Origin: Volvox africanus
Lineage: Eukaryota > Chlorophyta > Chlorophyceae > Chlamydomonadales > Volvocaceae
Direction: 5' to 3'
DNA length: 64,000 nucleotides
Assembly (NCBI GenBank): GCA_030268105.1
Contig: BSDZ01000022.1
Coordinates: forward strand, 1,219,001-1,283,000
The notes below the pieces were generated by a model that ran no database searches, had not been told where the DNA came from, and worked only from the letters and a program-made list of their open reading frames with translations. Both the position numbers and the translations under genes were made by a program. This document shows positions 12,135 to 24,591 of this stretch, one piece after another; position 1 is the first letter of the stretch; each line of letters starts with the position of its first letter.

Positions 12135-15100
12135 TTATACTTCTTCTTGCTGCACCTCCCGCCGCACCCTCAAGTGCTCGAGCACCTCGCTGAAGGTGGG
12201 ACGCTCCCCCGGGTCAGCGGCCCAGCAGCGGCGCATCAGTGCGGCCCAACCTGGCGCCAGCTCTGGCGGCTGAGGCTCTGACGCGGGCCAGTGGGGGTCG
12301 CCTGCTGGTCAGGTCAGTGGTTCGTAAGAGCAAAAAATAACGCGAGTTGGTTTAGGTCTGACCTGAAGGGGGAGCTCCGGTTCTTCGCTCGCCGCCCCCA
12401 TCCCCATACGCACCAACCCATACCTACACAAACCCAGATACACACGTACATTACAAAAAAAACAGCACAATCATAGGCGGCCCCAAAATGGCTCCAAACC
12501 CGTCGCAACACTGCGCGCGCAATAATAATAGGAATAAAGTACACATATATGGATACATAAATACATTTACACATGTGATATACTTATCTATACATACACA
12601 TGACAAAGCCACGTGCTCCTCCCCTGCACTGTGGCTCGGTCCGGTCAGGACCCCCGGTGCTCGTCTTTGGAGGGCGAGTCGCCCCCAGTGTAACACCCAT
12701 AATATACATACACATACACATATACATATACATGTGTGTACTGATAAAAATTAAAATATAACGATAAAAAATGAATGTATTAACATAAATACATTTATAC
12801 AAATACATATGGATACAGACAACACACAACATACACACACGCGCGCGCACCCGGCACCGGGGGCCGCGGTTCCTCGCCCGCCAGTACGGCCGAGAGCAGC
12901 GCATGCATGTCTGCACCTGCCCAGGGCTCCGCGCGCGTCCACAAACTCCACATAATCATGCCGTACGAGTACACGTCAGCCTGCGTGCACCCGAGCACAC
13001 ATCTTCTGTGTAAGAATGTGCGGTCTTCGTCCATTACTTTCAGCGATTTCATAAACCCTTTGTAACACACAACTCATGATAATGTCACTACCGTTCTTTA
13101 GTTGCTGCAGGTTCCGATTTCTTTTCTATTTGGCACAGGTGGATCGGGAGAATCGATTATCCTATATTATATTTGTATTTATTGTTTTAACATTAACAAA
13201 TCAAATACACGGAATTAGATCATCACCAAGCAGGGCCCTCAGCAGGGATGCCATAGGCCATAGGCCAAGATCACGACAAAAGTCCGCGACCGCCGCCGGG
13301 GTTTCCCAACCAACCTACACCCTCTCACGTACACCCTCTCACCGGACACACTTCACACGGCGCGCTTTTGGATAAGGCCCTAAAAGACACCGACCCCTCC
13401 TGTTTAGAGACAATCGGCCTCCTACGCACCTTGTCTATCCCTTCTAATAATCCCACCCCACCCCACCACCACGTATATATTCACTTTTTCCGTGACCTCG
13501 TACGGCGTCCGTAACACTTCGGGGGCGGTCCAGGGGAGGCTGCGAGCCAGCAACGCCAGAGGGGCCTGATGCTGCAGCTGCTGCTGAAAGAGATGCTGTC
13601 GTTGTCGTCGTTGTTGTTGTTGTTCTGCTTGTTGTTGTTGCTGTTGTGCTCGTTGCGTTGTTTTCCGGAGGGGATATGAAGGGCTGAACAGCGGCTGCGG
13701 CACCTGCGAGGCCTGCGACCCGGTGGCATTCCCAGAAGCCGGCGGCACAGGCGACGTCCCGATGCTTTCCGCCGCCGCCGCCGCCGTCGCCGCCGTCAGC
13801 AATGTGGGCCGTCTCAACCCGAAGTCGCAAACCTGCGGACCGAGAGCACCGAAACATGTTAAGCAAGCTGAACCTTTTATCAAAATCATCATTATAAGGG
13901 CCGTCGGGCATTCCTCCCTGCGAAGAAACATTCTCTCCCGCTGCTACTGCTGCTGCGACTACTGCTCCTACTACCACCGCTGCTACTGCTACTGCTGCTA
14001 CTGCTGCTGCAGGCTCTTATCTCCATGTGTTCCGAAGCCACCACGGTTCCAGGGGGGAAGCCCGCACCGCAAATATGCCGCGCGTTCAACATCATCGGGC
14101 CCACATGGCCCACATGCATTCCCCAACCGTACGACGCGACAAGTACCTTGCATGCCGGCTGCTTCTCCGCAAACCCGACCAGCAGGTTACCGGTCTTGAG
14201 GTTGAGGTGGACAACTCCCCTGGAGTGAAGGTACTCCATACCCTGTGAAGTGAGGGGGGGTGGGGTGGGGTGGGGTGAGGTGAGGTGAGGTGAGGTGCGC
14301 ATTTACTTATCCCTACTAAAAACCCTAAAACCCAAAGCTCCGAAACCCAGACACGGGAGCGAGCACCGCACTTCGCTACTCTACCTGCGCGGCGTCCAGT
14401 GCGACTTTGATACGGGCGAGGGGGGATTTGATCTGTGGGGTGTAGCAGGTTGGTTGTCCGTTGGACAGTGGGAGTTGGTGTCGCGGTTGCAACAGTTTTA
14501 CCTCAAGACGTAGGGATTCAAAGCGGCAGTGGCTTTTAGTCGCCGTGTGTGTGAAGTGTTTTCCTCGGAATGGACGGACGGACGGACGGATGGACGGACA
14601 GACTTCATTCACTCATTCATATTCATTTATATTCATCAATTGTTCGGTAAATAGCCGTTGTCAACCAAATACGGGCGATCAATAGCATGCATGCAATTAT
14701 ATATTCTCCTTCCCCATCCAACCACCAACCGATCGACCAACCAACCATCCAGGCAGACAGACAGTCAACTCCGTAACAGCCACTCCGTATCAGATCCCCC
14801 TCACCACATCGGAATGCCGCCTGAGAGCCGAACGGATGGAGTTACCCGGGAGGTACTCAGACAAAAGGGCGGGACCGGAAATGGCGTGACAGGCCACGAG
14901 CCTGGAGCTGTGGAGGGGGGGAAAGACGAATAACTGTGCGACCTCATAATGACCATGTAGAGACGCAGCTTATACAAAATGTATGATTGCTAACCGCGAT
15001 GGTGGGTGGCAGGTAAGGGGAAGCAGGGGGGCTTAGAGTCGCGATGGACGCACGAGGAGAAGGCCATGGGGCGCAGGAATGGAGAAAGCTTGGGTTGAGA

Positions 15101-18100
15101 ATGCTTGCGTCTGCCGTACTTCCTTGGCGTACGACGTACCTTTATGCGGATTAGATAGGGGTTTTTCCTTCCTCCTCTATGATGCCGGCTTCCCCTTCAC
15201 CTCCACACCACCCCTTCACCTGCTGCTCTCCAGCTCCGCCCCCGCCGTCCCAACGGACGTCCCCAGTCCCGTACTTCCCGGCCCCGTCAGGCTAGGCGCC
15301 GCCGCCAGAAGCGCCTGGGAACCTAACCGACGTACGACAGCTCCCGACGCTGAGCGGAGCAGCGCGGAGCTGCTGCGCCGAAGCAGCGGCGGAGGTCGGT
15401 TCGTACATGCGTCGGCTGCGGGGCCTGCTGTCCGTATGACTGGACCCCCACGGGCTCGTACGGCGGCAGCGGCAGCGGCTGCTTCAGCGTCGCCGCCCTG
15501 CTGGAGCCGGGTTTCTATCCGCTCCTGCTCCTGCTCCTGCTGCTGCTCCTGCTCGGCACACTTAAAGGCCGATTGAGCTCCAAACCCCCACTCCATTGCG
15601 TGCCCCCGGGGCAGCACTTGCGGCGGCGGCGCCTGTAGTACGACAGCTCGCGACGGCTGATGCAGCTGCGGCGGCGATAGTGGATGTAACAAGGTCTGCA
15701 AAGAGCTTTGGATTTGGTGTTTAGAGCTGGCGACGTCGGCGTCGTCCGCGTTGACAGGAAGCGGTGGCAAGGAAATCGCCGCGTCCAACCCTATGCCGCC
15801 GTCGCCGCCGCCGACGTCAACAGAGCTAATTAGCTGCCTGACGGCGCCGTCGGACGCCCCACAAGTTGGTTGAGGCAGAAGTGATGTCCGAGGCTGCAAT
15901 TGGGCCGCCGCCGATGCTGCCAGCGCCGCAGCGGGTGTATTGGCACTGGCATCGGGCGCCGCCGAAAGCGCCAGGGAGGGCGCGCCTCCCGGTGCCAGTA
16001 GCAGCTGCAGCTGGCTCTCAAGAGAGGCAGCCCGTAGCGTGAGCTGGCGCTGGCTGAGGGGCGCAAAAGGGGACTGAAACGACCCGTGGGTCGGTGCTTG
16101 GCGTGCCGCCAGCGCCACCGAAGGCGGCGACAGTGGTGGCTTTGGGGGTGATGGCTGTGGCGACAACGGAACCGAGGGGGGCGGCGCCAATGCGGCTGAT
16201 GCCCCCGGCCGTACAGACACCCCGTCGGCAGTTGCATCTCCCTCGCTAACGCTGCCAACGACAGCAGGGGGTTCAACCAAGGTGCCAGTGTCGGGCTCAG
16301 CGAATTTCGTCCCCATCACGGCGGCCGTGGCCGCTGCGGCAGTGGCGGCGGCGACGGCGGCAGTACCAGCCCCGGCGATCCCAGAGACAAGGTTTTCGTC
16401 CGTGGTAATTGTCAGCTCCTCCTGCTCCTGCTTCTGCTCCTGCTTCTTCTCCAGCTCCAGCTCCTCATAATCCTCATCCTGCTGCTCCTGCTGCTCCTGC
16501 TGCTGCCATTCTGCGGCCAAGCCAATCTGTGAAATGTCGGATGGGCAAGTGGTGATTTGATGAAAGTTTCGCAGCCGTTGGAAAGTGGAACCATCAGCCT
16601 TTACGAGATGCAGTCACTGAGGCGTCGTGTATCGTATATCGGACCGACCGAATCTAAACTAAGCTAAGTGTGTATGTCGTTCACGCAAGCCTACCGAAGA
16701 GCAGCCGTGTAAAAACGCCTCCTTAAACGCAAGAACGAACGCCCATCGGAGAAAGCCAGGCTGGGTAACTGCACTAGTGTACCCCCCCAGTACACACACA
16801 CACACACACACTCGTAGCCACCAGTAGCCGGATGACAGCCGAGGTATACCCGCCTCCCCTCCGTACCCCCACGAGGCCCCCCCCATTCTTCCAGGACCGA
16901 CCTGCAAGCCTGCAGACCTGCTGACCAGCATCCCAACGCCATTGCCGTACGATACGCATGTACGAACGAACCCCGCAAGTGTGTGTGCCTTACCCCAGGT
17001 AAAATTGACGCCCGAGCCGTGTAGTACAACGCCTCCATGACGTCACCGTGTGCCGTACTGTACAACGCGTCGGAATCCTCATCGGACGCATTATATTCGC
17101 CGCCATCACTGCTACTGTTGCCGCCACCGCCAGCGAAGCCGCGTGTGACAGACGACAACAACGCAGCGGCGCTGCCGCCGCCTCTGCCGCCCTGGCAGCG
17201 GCTCCGCCGCCGCCAAGCACTGCTCCTTCCGCCGTCGCCGCCACCGCCGAATGATCCCAACGCACTATCAAACCGTTCGTACTCATCCGTAGACGAAGTG
17301 TCGTCATTGAAGACGTTCAGCGGCGGAGCCTCTGCGACGTCACCGGCGGCCATTGCACCACCATCCACAGATGTTACGAGGGCGCTCCAGGGGGCCTTGC
17401 CGCCGGCCCTGAGCATGGCGGCGGAGACGGCGGCGGCCGCCACAGCGGGCTCCTGTCCTTGTGGTATCCCCTCACTACCTTTCCAACCCCCTGATCCGGT
17501 TTGATGGAGTTCGCCTTGCCCCTCCACTTGCCCCTCCACTTGCCCCTCGACGTGCCCCTCCACGTGCCCGTCGCTGTCGATCGACATCTGCAGCGTCGAG
17601 GCTTCTGGTTGCCCCGTCAGCTGTCTTTTAGCGGGCAATGAGAAGCGGACGGAGAGTCCAACAAGTGGTTGGGAACCGGGCTGGTCGTAATGGCGGTAAG
17701 GATGATTGTGACGATCGGGGCGGGGACTGCGGGGACGGCAGGAAGTTAAATGCTGGGAGCGGTGGAGAGGGGCGGTTTGGCGATGTTCTATATCCTGGTG
17801 GAGATGGAGATGAGGATGGCAGTGGAATACGCCGCTGTCACCGCCAGCCATCGGCATCGCGGACCCCGAGCTGTTACTTTTGTGTATCATTCGTTCGGCC
17901 CCATTGCCGCTGCCGCTAAGCGCCGCTCCTTCCTTCGGAGCTCCAACCTCCTCTCGGACCCTCTCCTCTCGCAGGACCCTCTCGCCGAACTCCCCCTCGC
18001 TGCGCGAGGGTGAAAGTGGGGGTGAGGGTGAGGGTGAGGGTGAGGGTGATGTGCCAAGGGCTCTTTGCGAGTTCTCTGTCTTCGCTCCAGGAGGGGCCGA

Positions 18101-20085
18101 GGAGCCCATGGCGGGCGTCAAGGAGGCGGAGGTGCCGGCACTGGTGCTTTCTTTGGTGCTGCCGCTGTGGCCTTCGTGCTGCTGCTCGTCATTACGATGA
18201 TGAAGACGAAGACGATAACGGCGACGGTGGGGCTTCTGTTGTTGAAGGTCGCGGTGATGGTTGCGGCGGTTCTCTCTCCGCCTCAGCGATGTCGCCGGAT
18301 GCTGCAGCTGGAGCTCGCCATCTGACCAGGAACCTGTGAACAGTGGCGACGACAGCACGGTGCGGACCCACGGGTCAGTGGTGGCGAGGCTTCCTCGTCA
18401 CTAGGTACACACGGGTCACCTCCAGGTTTGGCTGTGGCACTCTCTCCGCCCCTGCCCTCCCCCTCCAGCATAAAAGCTCTTCCCTTACCGGAAATAAAAT
18501 CACAACCCCCAGCTCCAGGAGAGAGAGCTCCCGCCTTCGTGTTGTGTATCCACAAGCCAGGATCCTTTCCATAGTCTCTACCATACTCCCGCTCCCTCTC
18601 CTGCCGTACCTAGCTGCAGGCGCTGCCGTCCCGAGACCATGATGGTGGGTGTTGAGGACCGACCGCCGCCATCCGCCTCAACAACCTCCTTGTTTACGTG
18701 TCCATGACGCGGCCTCACGGCACCAGCAGCTGCAGTAATGACGGGCGCGGTAAAACCCAGAAACGCAGACTGGGGAGGCATTCTGGTGAGCTTATCCGAG
18801 TCCAAGCCTGTTACTCCGTCCACTGTCAGGCCCGCCTCGGAATTCATAAATCTCCTGCCGGGCTCTCCATGCAAACCAGGCGCCATGCCGCCTCCCATGA
18901 ACGTGCTGCGCTGAGCCGCGGGTGACCGTCGTCGCGCCGCACTGGTTCTGATACTGCCGCAGCTGCTAATGCTGCTGGTACTTCCCAGCGCACCCGCGCG
19001 CGTGCTCGCCCGGCTTAATCCCCCACTCGGAGAGACAGCGCTGACGGTCCGACTCCCGTTCATGGACAGCCCCTCGTGCACACCGCTGCTCGGTACGTAC
19101 TCGCTGAGAAAAATCGTAGATGGTACGGACGACGGCGCCGGCACCAACGAGGCGCCAGGGAGGGCGGCGGCGGCCGTCGGCACCATCTCGCCCTCCATGA
19201 CTGGCTGTAGCGGTGGCAGCGTCATTGACGGTGGCGCCACGCCGATTGCCTGCTCGAGCAGGTGGTCTGGAATGACGACGGCGTATAAGCACACGATGTT
19301 GGGGTGACGGAGTCGGCACAGCAGCCGTGATTGTGCCAACAGCTCGTCCAGTACGGCCATCTGCGGGCGAGGAGTGAAAGCACCCCCGCCGGGTGTGCTG
19401 AGTCAGAAGCAGCCGGTAGTCACTAACGGAAATCCGATTCGTGCACATTTTATGTACGAAGTGTTCGGGAGTTCGGGAAAAGAAAAGGATTTAAGCTAGC
19501 TTGACGTATACGCTAGATTTTGGTCGAATTCTGCGCGCTACTGCACACATTACAATATCGCATTACGATACTTTCAGGCCGAGTTTTTCATAAGCTACAA
19601 CAACCTAGGTTGCGTATCCTCAACCTAGGGATGTAGCTGTTATCCGTCCTCAAATTCCACAAACTTTTATAGCCCATATATACCGGATTGGCCGAAGCCA
19701 ATCTAGTCCTAAAAAGCTTTGAAGCAAAAGGGAACTAAGGATACCCTCAAATTGCCAAATCCTGGTACAATAAGTGAAGCAATCTGGTAATTTTAAGAAA
19801 GACCTTTCAATCGATTCCGGTTTTCGTCTTGAGGAGCTGAAAATCGGGGTCCCTGGGCCTGAAGAGCGCTCTTCCCTCTATAGTTTTGTGTGTTATGTAT
19901 TATGTATTATGGGAGTGCATGAGATTACATATCTGAGGGTATGCTATTAGGGCGTTAATTAGCGCTAGGGCGTGCGCATACCTCGTCCACACAAGGGGGT
20001 GCGTGCAAGCATTTCACGGCCACGTCGGTGCCGTGCCATCGCGCCTGAAACACATCACCGCTACCTCCACAGCCCAAGAAGCGCA
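12135..20085 (-). other. TKL kinase domain exons with giant inserts and HLN in place of HRD
   Basis: Exon 20085-19982 carries the glycine loop and VAVK lysine; the TAG acceptor at 20086-20088 is preferred because it keeps phase with the previous exon, whereas the AG ten bases upstream does not. Exon 19360-18610 has the C-helix ([20 protein letters not shown]) and a possible hinge ([11 protein letters not shown]). Exons 18333-16994 and 16526-15220 add about 880 residues of Ser/Ala/Gln/Glu-rich insert between N- and C-lobe, including a 12-base minisatellite coding for VEGQ/VEGH units (about 17515-17571). The C-lobe follows: [38 protein letters not shown] (then a Gln-rich activation-loop insert), [38 protein letters not shown], and the final [20 protein letters not shown]. 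Every C-lobe junction is in phase. Confidence 0.85.
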
Positions 20086-23000
20086 CTATGGTCAGCTCAG
20101 AAGGCCGCACAATCTAAAAGCGTTGAGCGTCCACGCATGAAGCAGAGGAGAGGAGAACATTTTATATTTGGGGCGGAACAAACGTCGGAAAGCGCTTGGT
20201 GGAGGTGGAGGGGAGTGTGTGCGTTTCTCTTGCCCGGCGGCGGAGAAGACGGATAAAAGCGTAAAAAAGCAGGGCAGTAAACACAAGAGGGGATAAAGCG
20301 CAACATTGCTCGTAGAATGTGAGCTGTCGATAAGGATCAACGGAGGACCCAAACTGGTGAACATTTGATGAACATGCAGGAAGAAGGCAGTAGCAGATGC
20401 AGAAGCGGAGGCCATGAAAGCGCTTGTTCCCAAATCTCAGTCCCTCCGGTTCGTTCCCTCTCTCATTTCAATCAGGATTGTCGCACCTCCACACGGCCGC
20501 CCAACTGCTCCAGTGCCACATTTCGTGGCAGGGAGGGTGCAGTAGTGCGCGCTGCAGCACAGCGGAGGAATGGACGATGGGTGGGGCAGGATTGTTGGTC
20601 TATTGGTTGGTTTGTTACTTTAGCGAAGCTTTTCAATAACTAACTTAGAATTCGTCGACTTTCGCATAAATTTAGTAAAATTCACTAATTACCCCTCTAA
20701 ACTTCTTCATTTTATATTCTTCAATAACTTTCAACTAGATTATATTTGGAAGCCGAGGTCGCGCAGTGCGCAAATCTCAGCCTAACAAAAATTTAGCCCT
20801 GCCGGACACCCGAAGGGCCGACTACGAGAGGCCCACGCATAGTGCAAGGCGAGGACCAATCATACAACCGAGGCCATTTTGACCACCTCGAGAAGCGGGC
20901 CAGGTAAGTATGCTAAATCTGGGAACGGTCACGCGTCAGACCCGATTGGCCAAAGATGCTTTCAGACTGATGCTCGATGGTGGGTCGGCTTCCCATGCGA
21001 AGAGCACACTAGCCATCATCGTTGCATTTGCACCATTTGTGCGCCAAAATAGTAATACATGCCGCCATTTGACGTAATAACAATGATTTAAAACATACCG
21101 CACGCATTGCCGAAATCGCGTATGGACGCACGCTGACGGCATCTAAACATAGGAACCGATAAGACGTCGATCCTCGATAAGGTTGCATATGTTGACTAAT
21201 AGTTTGCTGATTGCCCAAAATCCAGGGATCAATTCACAAACGTTTCGTTGCCGGGCATCTGCTCAGGAAATCTTGGGCTGCTCTAACATTCGCTGTATAG
21301 AAAGTGATATCGACTATGATATCCAGTTCATCATATGTAAGGATGTGAAGGAAATATCGCGATGCCGGCCCAAGACGTAGCCGCACCCGCACGGTAGGGC
21401 GTGCTGGAGAGGCATTAGATTTCAGCGGGCTTCCAAAGCGTAGTCGCTTCAATCCTCGCTCCTTATCAAAACATAATCTTGGTACCCCCTTTTCCTCTTA
21501 CGGAGCCTTCAACAGGCCCGTCAACCAACTTGTAACGCATTCTCGATTCCCTCGAGACCACATCCGTAAACAGGCTGCAAACACCGATCCCAAGGTCCTA
21601 ACACAAACCGAGCGCAGCCTATTTAAAGTCCGGATGTCTCAACGCGCCGATCACGCACCTGTGAGGTCCAACGTAATGGTGCTGGAACCGCTGACCCAGC
21701 CACTGCCCGCGCCACGGCCGGTCCCGCCTCCACCTCCGCCTCCGGCGCTTGTGGAGCTTCGCGGCTCCGCCAACCGGGCACCCATGATAGCCGAGGACGA
21801 CAGCGGTAACAATTTGGCGTCATCGCCACGAAGCTGCAGTGGTGATGTCTGAGGGCCCCTGCGATCGTGCAGGCCGGTGCCATAGACGCAGACATGACCA
21901 CGTACCGAAGCCATCAGATCACATCATACCATATCATAATGCAGACGCTGGGTTCTTATCCCCTCCTCCTTATGAACCTAAGGGACAAGCCATGCGAGGG
22001 GATGATCAAAATTTCCTCGTCCCCTTCTCCCCACCTGCCACCTCCCCCAATCCATTGCACCTTTGGCCGCTAGATGCCACCCCGTCTCCATCTACCACCA
22101 CCAGCATAGGGTCACATGCATCGCCGCCTCGACCATAACAAGCTGGTTCACAGGAGGAAGTGCCCGGTACGTAGCTCCTTTGGTTACAGGATCGAGCTCA
22201 GCAAGCGAGCGATCTCGATGAACGATCTCGATGAACAATCTCCACGAGTGATCTCCGTGAATCGCTCTTTGGTGTCCCTTCCCCAACTTCCCTAGGGGGA
22301 CACAACGCGTTTGTGCGTTTCGTGTGTCCATCTGGTAATTTCTTAGACGGCCTGGCCCCACGCCAAGCCACGTTCTGCCCTGTGCAACCCCATATCCCCG
22401 CGGTACTTACGAGCTGCCTCGTTGCTGCCACTGCTCAGACTGAAGAAGCATCACCGGCGCCGTCCCGCTATTACCACCGCAGTCACTGTCACCACCGGAG
22501 CCGCGCCCCCTGGTGAATGACCCACCGGGCCCTATGGCGGCACAGCCGGATAAGGCCCCTGGTGGGTCGTGGTCCGACACGGTTTGGTGGGACGCGGCGC
22601 TGCCCTCGTCGGAGGGTAGCACGTGGTGGTCAATGTATAGGTGCAACTTGTACGACGGTTTTCCGGCGGCCTGCAGTGCAGAGTCGTACACAAACAACAA
22701 GTATCAGCATTAATGCCAACATCAGTATGTTTACTTCATAGTTTCTTATTTTCTCAAAAGGTATCTATCACCGCCAAAATTGGATCTGCAATAACTGGTG
22801 ATGTCTTTCAGAACCCCGTTTACCAGTGCCGTACACGAGTTTTCTTTCTTCACCTAAGGTGTACATCTTCAACAACGTCCTCGATACCGTCTTATAAGGG
22901 CCATCGGTTCGCCAGGCGGAGATCAACTCCGGCTTCCAGATACACACATCACCCAAAAACACCTCAGCACCCATCCTAATCCCGCCCCCAAGCACTGCAA

Positions 23001-23953
23001 CAGAAGACGTGCCTCTCGCCAACGCCAGCTTCTTATTGAGCGATTGGTTAGCTTCTTTCGGGCATCTTCCTGTGTGCTTGCTTCTTCCACCACCATTACC
23101 TCACTGCGTCACCACACAACCACACAAACCCCACGCACAGCTTCTCACCTTCAAACAAACCCTAACAGCATCAAGGGCCGATTGTTCACACATCCGTACG
23201 GCATACAGCTTATGACGTTTCCCTTTTCTAGCGCTTCTGCTTCAGGGCCTTGGTTTCGGCCACCACCTGCTTCACCCCACCTGCTTTGCTTCCACCTTGG
23301 CTAGCGCTGTGATGACAATGATGATGATGACCTTGTCACGTACGTCAGCAGGACAACGAGAACACATCTCGTACTTACCTAACCTACCGGATCCATGTTG
23401 TCTCGTACCAGACTCACACAACTATTTGTATACCACAAATGAGGTTCCTTAATTCATTTTGCATTTGTCCCTCACCCAACGTCAGTATCAGTACAAGGTT
23501 GCGTCGCTTCGTCTTCCCCCTCATCACTTACACACACACACACACACGCGTACATACATTCGCAATTAGATACCTTACCGCGATGAACTCGTGCAGCTCC
23601 TCCCACATGTTGGCTGCATCCACATCGGCGCGCAGATCCACCAAGGTGCCGGGACAACTGGGCAGCTCGTAACGAATGGAGGCCTGGTGCGTGCGGGGCC
23701 GGGGCGGGAAGGCGACTAAATGAGACTTGATGATACTTGTGTAAATGATACTGTTGCTGGCGTGGGCGTGGGTGTGGGGGAGTGTGAAGAGGAAGTAAAG
23801 GAGTATGTTGGTGCGGATGGGCCCCTTGCAAGGAGGCACAACAACAGCGCGGATGTGTACCACTGTACGCTGTCGGCTGCCCTTCTGCTGCCCACCTGCC
23901 CGACATGAGCAAGAGTCCCGAGCAGCGAAGAGGATATAAGCATGGCTTAATAT

Positions 23954-24037
<84 letters not shown>

Positions 24038-24092
24038 ATGTACTATATATACGTAATATACGTAATATACGTAATACATGTGCTATACGTAC

Positions 24093-24123
<31 letters not shown>

Positions 24124-24404
24124 TCACAAGCAAATATGTGTGTATAATTCTAATTTAGACCGAGAACCCGGATGGGGCGTGACGAGGTGCACACATCACA
24201 CACCTCGTCCCGGTCCTCGCTCTTATCAATGAATCAATGCCATTACTATTCCCAGTACTGGGGTCCACCCACCTCCTCAGGCGACCGAACCCGACCCTTG
24301 CAGCCCGCGAATACGCTGTCCCTGTTCAGGACCGACGATCATGACGTGAACGCGCACGCATACACAAATACACACACACACACAAACACAAACACACACA
24401 CACA

Positions 24405-24441
<37 letters not shown>

Positions 24442-24457
24442 AGATACACAGACACAG

Positions 24458-24489
<32 letters not shown>

Positions 24490-24521
24490 ACACACACACA
24501 CACACAGACACAGATACACAG

Positions 24522-24553
<32 letters not shown>

Positions 24554-24557
24554 ACAG

Positions 24558-24591
<34 letters not shown>

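Noticed and set aside
14300..14345. CCCTAAAACCC telomere-like string
   Set aside because: Only one unit; no tandem TTTTAGGG or TTTAGGG array.
20085..20095. Alternative acceptor (TCTGAG before CTGACC) for the kinase glycine-loop exon
   Set aside because: It would break phase with the upstream exon ending ACAG; the TAG acceptor ten bases downstream restores the frame and the strand before LGCGGSG.
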